Positions 24,828 through 34,459 of a stretch of 64,000 nucleotides of DNA are shown here, piece by piece; the stretch's first letter is position 1; every line of letters starts with the position of its first letter. The position numbers and the translations under genes are program-made. Below the pieces are notes generated by a model that searched no databases, was not told where the DNA came from, and worked only from the letters and a program-made list of their open reading frames with translations. This stretch comes from Pseudomonas sp. CC6-YY-74 (GTDB lineage: Bacteria > Pseudomonadota > Gammaproteobacteria > Pseudomonadales > Pseudomonadaceae), in assembly GCF_002025205.1 (NCBI RefSeq), contig NZ_CP019947.1, positions 3,138,001-3,202,000 of the forward strand, read 5' to 3'.

Positions 24828-26666
24828 ATGCGTTCCGAGCTAACAGCCCCAGTGCGCCTGGCCGGCGTCTACATCCTGTTCAGCAGCGTCTGGATTCTCG
24901 CCAGCGACTCCCTACTGATGGCCATGGTCAACGACAGAGCCTTGAACAGCCAGCTGCAAACCGCCAAGGCCGTGTTCTTCGTACTGCTCAGCAGCCTGCT
25001 GATCTTCTACCTCAGCTACCGTAACCGCCGCGCCCGGCATGAGTTGCTCAACGCCCTGGCGCACAACAGCCGACTGCTGCAGCACACCCAGCGCAACGCC
25101 GCCCTCGGCAGCTGGGAATATGATGGGCACATGCACTGGAGCCCTGAGGCCCTGCAACTGCTAGGCCGCGACCCGGGCTGTGAATACAGCAGCACCGAGC
25201 AATTGCTCAGCTGGCTCTACCCGGCCGAGCGCCCGACCCTGCAGCGCGCCTTGCAGAGTCTGCGCGAACAGCACACGCCGATGGCAACCAGTGTGCGTCT
25301 GCATCAACCGACGCAACAACAGGTCACCTGGCTGATGTTGCGGGGCGAGGCGGACGCCAATGGGCAGATCCTCGGTACCGTGCAGGACATCAGCCCCCAG
25401 AAGCGCGACGAAACCGCCCTGCGTGAAAGCGAGCAGCGTTTCCGCCAACTGTTCGAGCAAACCCCGCGGATTGCCGTGCAGGGTTATGACCGCGAACGTC
25501 GGGTGATCTATTGGAACCAGGCCAGCACCCAGCTCTATGGCTATAGCCTGCAGGAAGCCATGGGCCGGCGTCTGGAAGAGCTGATCATCCCGCCCGCCGC
25601 GCGCAGCAAGGCCATCAGCGCAATCAACCGCTGGCTGCTCGGTGGCCCGCCGATTGCCGCAGCGGAGTTGCAATTGCAGCGCAAGGACGGCAGCAAGGTA
25701 TGGGTGTACTCCACCCATTCGATGCTGCCCAACAGCCGCGACCAACTGGAGTTGTACTGCATCGACATCGATCTCAGCGAACAGAAGCAGATCAATCTCG
25801 AACTGCAAGCCAGCGAGGGGCGTTACCGCGAACTGGTCGAACAGCTGAACGAAGTGATAGTGCTGACGGACGCCAGCGGCCACCTGAACTTTCTCAACCC
25901 GGCCTGGGAAAAGCTTAGCGGCTATGCCGGCTACGAATGCCTCGGTCGACCGTTGACCCAGTTTCTCGACGGCGCAGACGCGGCGCGCTTCAACCAGCAG
26001 CTCAGTGCCATCGACAACGGCCAGCAGACCGGCCTGCGTGGCGAATTCCGCCTGCTCACCCGCCAGGGCCAACTGCGCTGGATAGACATTCAGTTAAGCC
26101 ACAGCCCATCGAATAGCATGCTCAACGGCAGCCTGCATGACATTCATGACCGCCAGCAATTGCAGCAACTGCAGCACGCGCGCAACGCGGTACTCGATGA
26201 ATTGCTCGCCCGCCGCCCCCTGGCGCACATCCTCGACGGCATCAGCCAGCGTTTACAGGATCTCAATCCGCACATGCAGGTGTCGATCATGCTGCTGGAC
26301 GAGCAGCAGTGCCTGCGTCTGGTCGCCGCGCCCAGCCTGCCCGAGCTGTATCGGCAGGCCATCGACGGCCTGCCGGCGCGGCTCGAACTCGGCTCATGTG
26401 GTCACGCCGCGTGCAGCGGCGAACTGGTGATCGCGGAAAACCTCGATACTCATCCCTACTGGCAGGCGTTTCGCACCCAGGCCCTGGCCGCCGGTTTACA
26501 TGCCTGCTGGTCGCTGCCGTTCAAGGACGACAACGCGCGGGTACTCGGCACCTTCGGCATCTACTACGACCACCCCAAACGGCCGAGCCAGAGCGATATC
26601 GCCCTGGTCACCGAGTTCACCCGCCTGGCCAGCCTGGCCGTGCAACAGTTGCAGCGGCAGCGATGA
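24828..26666 (+). CDS. membrane sensor with PAS repeats and C-terminal GAF, no output domain
   Basis: A 612-residue protein. Two membrane helices (about 8-25 and 45-62) are followed by a PAS-like region (about 85-190), a PAS domain (from about 207, FRQLFEQTPRIAVQGYDRER), another PAS domain (from about 335, YRELVEQLNEVIVLTDASGH) and a GAF domain (about 455-610) with ACWSLPFKDDNARVLGTFGI near the end. Such arrangements normally continue into GGDEF/EAL or histidine-kinase modules, but here the frame ends right after the GAF fold. GGAGG at 24818-24822 decides the start. No remnant of an output domain is visible in the following 100 bases, so it may signal by protein contact. Confidence 0.82.
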   Translation: MRSELTAPVRLAGVYILFSSVWILASDSLLMAMVNDRALNSQLQTAKAVFFVLLSSLLIFYLSYRNRRARHELLNALAHNSRLLQHTQRNAALGSWEYDGHMHWSPEALQLLGRDPGCEYSSTEQLLSWLYPAERPTLQRALQSLREQHTPMATSVRLHQPTQQQVTWLMLRGEADANGQILGTVQDISPQKRDETALRESEQRFRQLFEQTPRIAVQGYDRERRVIYWNQASTQLYGYSLQEAMGRRLEELIIPPAARSKAISAINRWLLGGPPIAAAELQLQRKDGSKVWVYSTHSMLPNSRDQLELYCIDIDLSEQKQINLELQASEGRYRELVEQLNEVIVLTDASGHLNFLNPAWEKLSGYAGYECLGRPLTQFLDGADAARFNQQLSAIDNGQQTGLRGEFRLLTRQGQLRWIDIQLSHSPSNSMLNGSLHDIHDRQQLQQLQHARNAVLDELLARRPLAHILDGISQRLQDLNPHMQVSIMLLDEQQCLRLVAAPSLPELYRQAIDGLPARLELGSCGHAACSGELVIAENLDTHPYWQAFRTQALAAGLHACWSLPFKDDNARVLGTFGIYYDHPKRPSQSDIALVTEFTRLASLAVQQLQRQR

Positions 26667-26768
26667 ACGGCGCAGGCCGACCACCACCAGTCGGCCACTT
26701 GATCCCTGTCAGGAAACGTACATTTGCCAGGACTAGACTGATCCGCCTAACTCGCGGAGGTGTCGTTC

Positions 26769-26903
26769 ATGAACATCAGCATTCAGTCACTGCAGCAAGC
26801 CGAAGGTGTCTGCTGGCAAGTACGTTTCGCCCGCCATAGCGTGACCTTCCGCAGCGAAGCCGAAGCCCGCCAGTTCGTCGCCACCCTTGAAACGCGCCTG
26901 TAA
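26769..26903 (+). CDS. 44-residue small protein
   Basis: ATG at 26769 is preceded by GGAGG at 26756-26760. The frame encodes 44 residues (beginning MNISIQSLQQAEGVCWQVRF) and ends at TAA 26901-26903. The composition is that of a folded small protein: alternating beta-like N-terminal half, then a helix rich in Ala, Glu and Arg (FRSEAEARQFVATLETRL). A typical -10/-35 is not obvious, but the ribosome-binding site is strong and codon use matches the neighbours. No known function. Confidence 0.6.
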   Translation: MNISIQSLQQAEGVCWQVRFARHSVTFRSEAEARQFVATLETRL

Positions 26904-27379
26904 GCCCCGCATCAATGGCCGAGTCAGATACAACGCGCCGCCAGCTGAGCAGCAGAACGCAGGGAGATCCGGGCGGCGTTCCGATCGGAGCGCTGCGAAA
27001 AACCGCCAGCCTTTGTGGCGCGCCAAGCGGCCAGTGGTGCACTGCCTTCGGCGAGTGACACCCTGTTCGTGGACTGCCCCAGATCGGGCGGATTGCTCGA
27101 GATCGCTTGATCGTCTCCACGTCGAGGCGTCGAACCGTCCACGTGGCATGCAGCCCGAGACCGTAGGATGTGCGGGCCGCGTAGGCTGAGCGCAGCGATA
27201 CCCATCGGGCGGCTTATGCCTGTAGCCGCTGACAGGGCGAATATCGATGATGGGTTACGGCGCGTTTGTTCTGCTGACAGCAGGTCAATTTGCGGGCGCC
27301 TCACCCATCTACGGTCTTGATCCTTGAGTGCCCACGTTTGCTGCGCGACAGCGCGGCGTCGAAGACGGGACGACCCCGC
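26904..27379. other. non-coding gap with one family D repeat
   Basis: Contains a single family D repeat unit (26967-27066) and, around 27180-27212, a short GAGCGCAGCGATACCCATCG motif that recurs in variant form near 700 and 4060. The rest (27213-27379) shows no gene, terminator or RNA that I can recognise. Confidence 0.6.
26967..27066. repeat. single copy of the roughly 78-bp family D repeat
   Basis: GGGCGGCGTTCCGATCGGAG, then CCGCCAGCCTTTGTGGCGCG, then GTGGTGCACTGCCTTCGGCG and AGTGACACCCT. Same unit and same terminal sequence as at 8225-8460 and, inverted, at 37402-37655. Confidence 0.75.
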
Positions 27380-28570
27380 TTACCAACCCGGATAGCCACT
27401 ACGCCGCTCCGCCCAGCGGGTGAAGCGCGAGCAGAGTACGGCCAGCGCGGCGCAGCCGCAGATCACCAGCGCCATCGGCCAGGCGCTGCCGTCATGCAGC
27501 ACACCGACCAATGCCGCAGCGCTGGCGGCTATGCCGAACTGCAGGCAACCGAGCAATGCCGAGGCGCTGCCGGCATGCGTGCCCTGGCCGGCCATGGCGC
27601 AGGCCGAGGCATTCGGCAGGAGAATGCCGAGGCAGGCGATGCAGCCGAACAAGGGAATCAACAGGGGCCACAGCGCCGTCGGGCGCGAGGTCGCAATCGC
27701 TAGCAGCAGCAAACCGCAGGCCAGATAGAACCACACCGTGCGCCGCAGCCAATAGCCCGGCCCATGCCGCGCCACCAGCCAGGCATTGAGTTGCGCCACC
27801 AGGATAAAGCCCAGGGCATTGCTGCCGAACAGCCAGCCGTAGTGCTCGGCCGGTACGCCGTACAATTCGATGAAGACGAAGGGCGAACCGGCGATATAAG
27901 CGAACATTCCGGCGACGGCCAAGCCGCCGGTCAGCGCATGGCCGAGAAACGGCAAGTCGCCGAGCAGCCGCCGGTACTCGCCCAGCGCGCCGCGCAATGG
28001 CGCTCTCGGCGCGTCGACAGCCAGGGTTTCCGGTAGCCACAGCGCCACGCCGAGCCAACTGAGCACGCCGAACGCGAACAGGCAGACGAAGATCGACTGC
28101 CAGCCGAGCCAACTCAAGAGCATGCCACCGGCCAGCGGCGCGAGGATCGGCGCCAGGCCCATGACCAGCATCAACTGGGAAAATACCTTGGCCGAGGTAA
28201 TTGGGTCGCACAGGTCGCGCACCACGGCGCGGTTCACCACCATGCCGGCGCAGCCGCCGAGGGCCTGGACGAAACGCGCGGCTATCAGCCATTCCAGGCT
28301 CGGTGCCAGCGCACAGGCCAGCGAGGCCAGGCTGAACAGCAGCACCCCGGCGAGCAGCGGCTTGCGCCGGCCGAAACGGTCGGCCAACGGCCCATAGATC
28401 AGTTGTCCCAGCGCCAGGCCAATGAAATAGGCGGCCAACGACAACTGCACATGCTCGACGTCAGTGGCGAAAACCCGCGCCAGGGTGGGAAAACTCGGCA
28501 GGTAGAAGTCGATGGCCAGGGGGCCAAACGCGCTCAAAGCGCCGAGGATCAGCAAAAGGCGTAATGGCAT
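27380..28570 (-). CDS. Bcr/CflA-type drug exporter (MFS)
   Basis: A 396-residue major facilitator with 12 predicted membrane helices. The motif A loop between helices 2 and 3 reads GPLADRFGRRKPLLAG, motif B is ARFVQALGGCAGMVVNRAVVRD, and helix 5 has the drug:H+ antiporter glycine pattern APILAPLAGG. The start LRLLLILGALSAFGPLAIDFYLPSFP is typical of the Bcr/CflA group, which exports bicyclomycin, sulfonamides or related compounds by proton antiport. ATG 28570 has GGAG upstream. Monocistronic; actual substrates cannot be read from sequence. Confidence 0.87.
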   Translation of the reverse strand: MPLRLLLILGALSAFGPLAIDFYLPSFPTLARVFATDVEHVQLSLAAYFIGLALGQLIYGPLADRFGRRKPLLAGVLLFSLASLACALAPSLEWLIAARFVQALGGCAGMVVNRAVVRDLCDPITSAKVFSQLMLVMGLAPILAPLAGGMLLSWLGWQSIFVCLFAFGVLSWLGVALWLPETLAVDAPRAPLRGALGEYRRLLGDLPFLGHALTGGLAVAGMFAYIAGSPFVFIELYGVPAEHYGWLFGSNALGFILVAQLNAWLVARHGPGYWLRRTVWFYLACGLLLLAIATSRPTALWPLLIPLFGCIACLGILLPNASACAMAGQGTHAGSASALLGCLQFGIAASAAALVGVLHDGSAWPMALVICGCAALAVLCSRFTRWAERRSGYPGW

Positions 28571-28836
28571 GGAGCTCCAGGGCAGTTTGAATGTGGATAT
28601 TGACGGGGCGGGCCCGGCGCCGATAAACCAATCCAACGCCAGACGTAGGGGAGTTTGCCGCGTGCCTCCATCCCCGCCCGGAGTGCGCAGCCTGACGCGC
28701 GGTAACCCACCGTTTCCGGCATTTCCGGCATTTCCGCTGTTGGTACCGGCGCTACCGGGTACGCGGCCTTCGCTGGGCGTGGTGAATTTGCTATCGGGGC
28801 AGGCCGCTAACCTGGCCGTCCTCGACCGCCCTGCGC

Positions 28837-31800
28837 CTATGGCTCGCCGGCCGGCTCTTCGGCTTTGTTCCGGCCTTTGCGCAGTTTTTCCGCCAAGGAT
28901 TCCACCAGCAGGTAGAACATCGGGATCAGGAATATCGCCAAGAAGGTCGCCGCCAGCATGCCGCCAATCACCCCGGTGCCGATCGAGTGGCGGCTGGCTG
29001 AGCCGGCGCCACTGCTGATGACCAGGGGCACCACGCCGAGGATGAAGGCCAGCGAGGTCATGATGATCGGCCGAAAGCGCAGGCGCGAAGCCTCCAATGC
29101 CGACTCGAAGATACCCATGCCCTGTTTGCGGCAGATCACCGCGAACTCGACGATCAGGATGGCGTTCTTCGAGGCCAGCCCGATCAGAGTCAACAGGCCG
29201 ACCTGGAAGTACACGTCGTTCTCGATGCCGCGCAGCCAGACCGCCAGAATCGCCCCGAACACCGCGAACGGTACGGCGCTCACCACCGCCAGCGGCAGGG
29301 TCCAGCGCTCGTACTGCGCCGCGAGAATCAGGAACACCATGATCAGACCGAAAACAAACGCAGTGCTGCCGGAACCCTGGGTGGCCTGCTCCTGAAAGGC
29401 CGAACCGGTCCAGCCGATGCTGTAGTCGCTGCCCAGCATCTCATCGGCCACTTGCTGGATTGCCGCCAGGGCCTGACCGGAACTGTAACCGGGTGCCGGC
29501 CCCCCGAGAATCTTCGCCGCCGGGTAGACGTTGAACCGCGCGTAGCTGTCCGGGCCGAGAATCCGCTCGACCTTGACCAGACTGGACAACGGCACCAGCT
29601 CGCCGCTGGACGAGCGTACATAGACCTGGGCCAGGTCTTCCGGCTTGCTGCGGAACTCCGACTCCGATTGCAGGCTGACCTGAAAGGTACGCCCATACAG
29701 GCTGAAATCGTTGACGTAGTAACTGCCGAACGTCGCCTGCATGGCGGTGAACACATCACTGATCGACACGCCCAGGGCACTCGCCTTGGTCCGATCGAGG
29801 TCGATGTAGTACTGCGGCACGTTGGCACTGAAGGTGGTGCGCACCCCGGCCAGCTCCGGCCGTTTGGCCGTGGCCTCGAGGAAAGCCGTGACCTTGCTGG
29901 CCAACTGCGCGGTGCTGCCACCACTGCGATCCTGAATAAACCCCTCGAAACCGCCGGTGGTGCTCATGCCGGTAATCGGCGGCGGGTTGAAGGTCATCAC
30001 CAGACCATCCTTTTGCGCCGCGCCCATGGCCATGAAGGTTTTCGTCAGGTTGCGCGCGTCCAGTTCCGGCGTGGTGCGCTCACTCCAGTCCTTCAGCGGC
30101 ACGAAGGACACCCCGGCGTTGCTGCGCGTGCCGAAGGTGAGAATGTCGAAACCGGCGAAGGTCACCACATCCGCGACTGCCGGGTGGTCCATCAACTGCT
30201 GGGTGACCGCGCTGGTCAGCTTCTCGGTGCGGGTCAGCGAGGCCGCCGGTGGCAGGAAGTAGGCATTGATCACATAACCCTGATCCTCATCCGGCACCAG
30301 TGAGCTGGGCACTCGGCTGAACAGCGCCAGCATCAGTGCGATCATCACGCCAAACAGCAGCAGGCCGATCGCCGAACGCTTGAGGAAGAAGCGTACGCCA
30401 GCGGTGTAACCGTTGGTGAGGCGGTCGAACAGGCGGTTGAAGGCGCGGAACGGTGCGGCCGGCTGCTGATGGCCCGGCTTGAGCAATACCGCGCACAGCG
30501 CCGGACTCAGGGTCAGCGCGACGATGCCGGAGATCACCACCGACACGGCGATGGTGATCGCGAACTGCTTGTACATCTCACCCGCCAGGCCGCCGAGAAA
30601 GCCCACCGGCACAAACACCGCGCAGAGCACCAGGACGATGGCGACGATCGGCCCGGTGACCTCCTGCATGGCCTTGATGGTCGCCTCGCGCGGGCCGATC
30701 TTGTCCTCGTTCATGACCCGCTCGACGTTCTCGATCACCACGATGGCGTCGTCCACCACGATGCCAATCGCCAGCACCATGCCGAACAGGGTCAGCAGGT
30801 TGATCGAGAAACCGAGCAGGTACATGCCGGCGAAAGTGCCGATCAGCGACACCGGAATGGCCAGCAACGGAATCAACGTGGCGCGCCAGTTCTGCAGGAA
30901 GATGAACACCACCAGCACCACCAGCACCAGAGCCTCGAAGAAGGTGTAGATCACCTCCTCGATGGAGACCTTGACGAACTTGGTGGTGTCGTAGGGGATC
31001 TTGTAGGTGATGCCCTCGGGGAAGTTCTTCGACAGACGCTGCAGCGTGGTCCGCACCGCTTCGGCGGTGTCCAGCGCGTTGGCACCCGGTTGCAGGTAGA
31101 TGCCGAAGGCGGCGTTCTTCTGACCGTTGAGCGAGGTCATCAGCGAGTAGTCCTGGGCGCCCAGCTCGATCCGCGCCACATCCTTCAACAGCAGGCTGGC
31201 GCCGGTCTCGTCGCTGCGCAAAATCACGTTCTCGAACTCTTGCGGATCGGTGAACCGCCCCTGGGTGGTCACCGTATAGGTGAAGTCCTGCTCCTGTTGC
31301 AGCGGTTGCTGGCCGAAGCTGCCGGCGGCGAACTGCGAGTTCTGCTCGCGAATGGCGCTGACCACATCGGCCGGCGTCAGGTTGTACTGTGCCAGTTTGT
31401 CCGGGCGCAGCCAGATGCGCATCGAGTAGTCTTTCGAGCCGAACTGGCGGGCGTCACCGATCCCCGGCAAGCGCTTGAGCTCGTCGATCACGTTGATCAG
31501 CGCGTAGTTGCTGATATACACCGGGTCGCGCGAGCCATCCGGGGAGAACAGGGCAACCACCTGGAGGATGTCCGAGGACTTCTTCTCCACCTTGACGCCT
31601 TGCCGACGCACCTCTTCCGGCAGCTTGGCCAGGGCGGCCTGGACCCGGTTGTTGACGTCGATGGTGGCCTGATCGGGATCGGTGCCGACCTGGAAATACA
31701 CCGACAGGCTCATGGCGTTGCCGCCGGAGTTTGACTGCTGGTAGATCATCCCCTCGACGCCGTTGATCGACTGCTCCAGCGGCGCGGCCACGGTCTCGGC

Positions 31801-31974
31801 GATCACCTGCGCGCTGGCGCCAGAATAACCGGCGCTGACCGACACCTGCGGCGGCAGAATCTGCGGGTACTGGGCAATCGGCAGCGCGCGCATGGCCATC
31901 AGGCCGGCGAGTACGATAATGATGGAGATAACTGCGGCGAAAACCGGGCGATCAATAAAGAAGCGTGAGAACAC
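28837..31974 (-). CDS. RND efflux pump inner-membrane transporter (HAE1 family)
   Basis: A 1045-residue hydrophobe/amphiphile exporter of the AcrB/MexB type. It shows the N-terminal signature [20 protein letters not shown], the two large periplasmic loops, the proton-relay Asp pair in [16 protein letters not shown] (about 407-408) with the helix-10 Lys in [13 protein letters not shown], and 12 membrane helices. Full length for the family (about 1030-1050). It follows its periplasmic adaptor by 12 bases in the same operon, and no outer-membrane channel gene is adjacent, so it probably uses a shared TolC/OprM-type protein. Substrate range unknown. Confidence 0.92.
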   Translation of the reverse strand: MFSRFFIDRPVFAAVISIIIVLAGLMAMRALPIAQYPQILPPQVSVSAGYSGASAQVIAETVAAPLEQSINGVEGMIYQQSNSGGNAMSLSVYFQVGTDPDQATIDVNNRVQAALAKLPEEVRRQGVKVEKKSSDILQVVALFSPDGSRDPVYISNYALINVIDELKRLPGIGDARQFGSKDYSMRIWLRPDKLAQYNLTPADVVSAIREQNSQFAAGSFGQQPLQQEQDFTYTVTTQGRFTDPQEFENVILRSDETGASLLLKDVARIELGAQDYSLMTSLNGQKNAAFGIYLQPGANALDTAEAVRTTLQRLSKNFPEGITYKIPYDTTKFVKVSIEEVIYTFFEALVLVVLVVFIFLQNWRATLIPLLAIPVSLIGTFAGMYLLGFSINLLTLFGMVLAIGIVVDDAIVVIENVERVMNEDKIGPREATIKAMQEVTGPIVAIVLVLCAVFVPVGFLGGLAGEMYKQFAITIAVSVVISGIVALTLSPALCAVLLKPGHQQPAAPFRAFNRLFDRLTNGYTAGVRFFLKRSAIGLLLFGVMIALMLALFSRVPSSLVPDEDQGYVINAYFLPPAASLTRTEKLTSAVTQQLMDHPAVADVVTFAGFDILTFGTRSNAGVSFVPLKDWSERTTPELDARNLTKTFMAMGAAQKDGLVMTFNPPPITGMSTTGGFEGFIQDRSGGSTAQLASKVTAFLEATAKRPELAGVRTTFSANVPQYYIDLDRTKASALGVSISDVFTAMQATFGSYYVNDFSLYGRTFQVSLQSESEFRSKPEDLAQVYVRSSSGELVPLSSLVKVERILGPDSYARFNVYPAAKILGGPAPGYSSGQALAAIQQVADEMLGSDYSIGWTGSAFQEQATQGSGSTAFVFGLIMVFLILAAQYERWTLPLAVVSAVPFAVFGAILAVWLRGIENDVYFQVGLLTLIGLASKNAILIVEFAVICRKQGMGIFESALEASRLRFRPIIMTSLAFILGVVPLVISSGAGSASRHSIGTGVIGGMLAATFLAIFLIPMFYLLVESLAEKLRKGRNKAEEPAGEP

Positions 31975-31986
31975 GGGGTACGCTCC

Positions 31987-33135
31987 TTAGGACTGCTTGG
32001 CGGATGAGTCGCTGGGCTCGGCGACCTTGACCGGCGTATCCGGGCGCACCTTGGGCAACCCCTCGACGATCACCCGGTCACCGGCGCTGATGCCGGACTC
32101 GATCACCCAGCGACCATTGGCGGTGCGCCCGGTGCTGACCTGGCGCGTGCGGGCGATGTTCTGAGCGTCGACCACGTACACGAAGGTACCGCGCGGGCCT
32201 TGCGCAACCGCGCGCTCCGGCACTGTGATGGCGCCGGGCAAGGTGATGCCCTTGACCACGACCCGCACGAACTGGCCGGGGAGCAGCTTCTGTTCCGGGT
32301 TGGGCACCACGGCGCGAGCACTGACGGTACTGGTGCTGCGGTCGATCAGGCTACCGGTGAAGTCCACCTTGCCTGCCAATGGATAGACCGAGCCATCGCC
32401 GAACTTGATTTCGACACGCATGTGTTGGTCTTCAGGCAGGGTCAGCGCGCCACTTTTCAAACCGCTGCGCACAACCGCAACATCGGTGTCCGGGGCGGCG
32501 AAATTGACGAAAATCGGGTCGAGCTGGGTGATGTTGGTCAGCAAGCTGGCGTTCGGATCGCCCGCGACCATCAGGCTACCCTCGGAAACGGTTTCGCGGC
32601 TGGTGATCCCCGAGATCGGCGCCTTCACCGTGGTGTAATCGAGATCGATCTGCTTGGATTGCACCTCGGCCTCGGCGGCCTGGATGTTGGCCTTGCTCTG
32701 CTCGAAGTTGGAAATCGCATTGTCCAGCTCGCTCTCGCTGGCGTAGCCCTTCTTCTGCAGCTCGCGGATCCGCTTGAGGTCGCGTTCGGTCTGCCGAAAA
32801 CGCGCCTGTTCCTGGGCCAGTGCGCCCTTGGCCCGAGCCAGGGCGGCCTGGTAGGTGCGTGGGTCGATGCGGAACATCACCTGGCCCTGCTTGACCGCAC
32901 TGCCCTCCAGATAGGTACGCTCCTGCAGGATGCCACTGACCTGGGCACGCACCTGTACCTCACGAAAGCCCGCGGTGCGGGCCGAGTACTCCAGCTCCAG
33001 CGGCAGCGGGCCAACCTTGACGGTCTCCACCAGCACTTCAGGTGCGGGGGGAGCCTCAGCGGCCTGGGTCATGGGCGCCAGCGCGCCATAGGCTAACGCC
33101 CCAAGAACAAGCGCGAGGTGACGGACAAAAAACAT
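31987..33135 (-). CDS. RND efflux periplasmic adaptor (membrane fusion protein)
   Basis: A 382-residue adaptor with an N-terminal signal sequence (LALVLGALAYGALAPMTQAA; a lipobox Cys is not present). The lipoyl-like domain contains VRAQVSGILQERTYLEGSAV and, after the alpha-hairpin coiled coil (about 95-165), DYTTVKAPISGITSRETVSEG. The beta-barrel (LDPIFVNFAAPDTD) and membrane-proximal (VPERAVAQGPRGTFVYVVD) domains follow. First gene of the pump operon. ATG 33135 is supported by GGAGA upstream. A TetR-family gene is divergent. Confidence 0.92.
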   Translation of the reverse strand: MFFVRHLALVLGALAYGALAPMTQAAEAPPAPEVLVETVKVGPLPLELEYSARTAGFREVQVRAQVSGILQERTYLEGSAVKQGQVMFRIDPRTYQAALARAKGALAQEQARFRQTERDLKRIRELQKKGYASESELDNAISNFEQSKANIQAAEAEVQSKQIDLDYTTVKAPISGITSRETVSEGSLMVAGDPNASLLTNITQLDPIFVNFAAPDTDVAVVRSGLKSGALTLPEDQHMRVEIKFGDGSVYPLAGKVDFTGSLIDRSTSTVSARAVVPNPEQKLLPGQFVRVVVKGITLPGAITVPERAVAQGPRGTFVYVVDAQNIARTRQVSTGRTANGRWVIESGISAGDRVIVEGLPKVRPDTPVKVAEPSDSSAKQS

Positions 33136-33186
33136 AAGGCTCTCCGGAGCAACACAATGCGTACCGCACAAAGGTGACGATGCTAA

Positions 33187-33208
33187 TTACATACACTGCT
33201 GCTTGTAA
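33187..33208. promoter_or_regulatory. candidate operator for the divergent TetR repressor
   Basis: TTACA and TGTAA form an inverted repeat with a 12-base centre, in the 146-base region between the adaptor start and the TetR start. The left half, TTACATACA, resembles the AcrR-type operator half-site as I recall it. Assigned by position and symmetry. Confidence 0.45.
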
Positions 33209-33281
33209 ACAAACCATCGTGTTCAAATTCAGTACACTCTGTTCCTCAATGCAGAGCCTAGACAGAATCCACCCGACCGTC

Positions 33282-33908
33282 ATGCGCAGAACCAAAGAAC
33301 AAGCCGAACAGACCCGCTGCGCCATCCTCGCCGCCGCCGAGACACTGTTTCTGGAAAAAGGTGTGGCCCACTCCAGCCTGGAGCATATCGCCCGCCACGC
33401 CGGAGTCACCCGTGGGGCGGTGTATTGGCATTTCGAGAACAAGGCTCACCTGTTTCACGAGCTGCTCAGCCAGGTGCGCCTGCCACCCGAGCAAATGGCC
33501 ATGCGCCTGAGCGCCTGCGCCGGGCGCGATCCCCTGCTGGCGTTGCGCGAACTGTGTATCGAGGCCATCGAAAACCTCGCCCGCGACCCGCAGCAGCAAC
33601 GCATCTTCACCATTCTCCTGCGCCGCTGCGAATTCACCGACGAACTGCGTGAGGCGGAGCAGCGCCACGCCGCCTTTATCAATCAGTTCATCGCCCTGTG
33701 CGAACAGCAGTTCGACCAGCCCGGCGTCAAACCGCGCCTGCAGCCAGGTATGAGCCCACGCCTGGCGGCCCGCACACTGCACGCGATGATCATCGGCCTG
33801 TTTAGCGACTGGCTGCGCGATCCGACACTGTTCGACCCGTTGAGCGACAGCGCACCGATGATCGACGCCTGCTTTCGCGGCCTGGTGCGCGACTGGCAGC
33901 AAGGATAG
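33282..33908 (+). CDS. TetR-family repressor of the RND pump (AcrR-like)
   Basis: A 208-residue TetR-family regulator whose N-terminal DNA-binding region (RRTKEQAEQTRCAILAAAET, then HIARHAGVTRGAVYWHFENK) is characteristic of AcrR/TtgR-type efflux repressors. The C-terminal domain would bind drugs. It is divergent from the pump operon, and a TTACA...TGTAA dyad lies in the intergenic region. The start is uncertain: upstream in-frame ATGs exist at 33174 and 33249, but family alignment favours 33282. None has a strong ribosome-binding site. Confidence 0.85.
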   Translation: MRRTKEQAEQTRCAILAAAETLFLEKGVAHSSLEHIARHAGVTRGAVYWHFENKAHLFHELLSQVRLPPEQMAMRLSACAGRDPLLALRELCIEAIENLARDPQQQRIFTILLRRCEFTDELREAEQRHAAFINQFIALCEQQFDQPGVKPRLQPGMSPRLAARTLHAMIIGLFSDWLRDPTLFDPLSDSAPMIDACFRGLVRDWQQG

Positions 33909-33915
33909 GTGCTAA

Positions 33916-33941
33916 GGGGGATGACGCTTTGGTCATCCCCC
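33916..33941 (+). terminator. strong hairpin after the TetR gene
   Basis: GGGGGATGAC and GTCATCCCCC form a 10-base-pair stem with a short loop, 8 bases after the TetR stop. There is no T-tract on either side, so it may stabilise the 3' end rather than terminate alone. Confidence 0.5.
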
Positions 33942-33986
33942 GCTATTGGTGGATGGGTGAAGCCTCTCCACCTTGCCCGGCTCTCG

Positions 33987-34012
33987 TAGCCCGGATGCAA
34001 TCCGGGGAAGCG
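33987..34012. repeat. single GTAGCCCGGATGCAATCCGG unit
   Basis: One copy of the GTAGCCCGGATGCAATCCGG palindrome seen as an inverted pair at 11063-11129 and singly at 3650-3671. Confidence 0.7.
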
Positions 34013-34094
34013 CATGGCCCGCACAACCTGCCCCAGGTTGCCGCCGGGCTACTCTCCCGGGTCAACCGCCGCGGGTGCATGACGGCATCGATGG

Positions 34095-34307
34095 TTACGC
34101 CAGGCCTGCGCCATAACCCGCCTCGGCAATTGCAATGATCAGCTCATCGCTCGACAAGCTGCTTACCACGCGCGCCTCACCGCCTTGTAACTTCACCTTT
34201 ACATCGGCAGCCGGATCACGCGCCTGCAAGGCCTCGGTAATCGTCTTCACGCAATGCTCGCATGTCATGCCGTCGATCCTGAATGTGTGAACCTTTGATG
34301 CTTGCAT
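34095..34307 (-). CDS. copZ: copper chaperone CopZ-like heavy-metal-associated protein
   Basis: A 70-residue cytoplasmic HMA-domain protein. FRIDGMTCEHCVKTITEAL contains the Cu(I)-binding MTCxxC motif (residues 14-19), and the beta-alpha-beta-beta-alpha-beta pattern is complete through IAIAEAGYGA. It should bind cytoplasmic Cu(I) and pass it to CopA or CueR. ATG 34307 has AGGAGG six bases upstream; the TTG at 34313 would spoil this spacing. It is divergent from copA, and a CueR-type box precedes it. Confidence 0.9.
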   Translation of the reverse strand: MQASKVHTFRIDGMTCEHCVKTITEALQARDPAADVKVKLQGGEARVVSSLSSDELIIAIAEAGYGAGLA

Positions 34308-34362
34308 GTGCAACCTCCTGATTAAATGTACGTCCGCATTTTGCGGGATGTGCTCAGTGTCC

Positions 34363-34386
34363 GTCTTCCCCCACAGGTAAGGTCAA
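34363..34386 (-). promoter_or_regulatory. CueR-type promoter of copZ
   Basis: On the minus strand the -35 TTGACC is followed by TTACCTGTGGGGGAAGAC, which gives the 21-base box ACCTTACC...GGGGAAGAC (34363-34383). The geometry matches the copA promoter that faces the other way 20 bases on. The right half is less symmetrical (GAAGAC instead of AAGGT). Confidence 0.65.
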
Positions 34387-34401
34387 GGCATAAAACAACA
34401 C

Positions 34402-34432
34402 TTGACCTTCCCCATGGGTCAAGGTTGATCCT
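34402..34432 (+). promoter_or_regulatory. CueR-type promoter of copA
   Basis: The -35 TTGACC (34402-34407) is followed after 19 bases by GATCCT (34427-34432) as -10. The long spacer holds the dyad ACCTTCCCC...GTCAAGGT (34405-34425), the classic MerR/CueR operator that is untwisted on Cu(I) binding. Upstream of copA by about 28 bases. Confidence 0.85.
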
Positions 34433-34459
34433 GTAGCGGAACTTAACCGAGGCTCCTCC

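Noticed and set aside
33174..33281. N-terminal extension of the pump repressor
   Set aside because: The extra 36 codons cover the putative operator, and family alignment begins at the later ATG.
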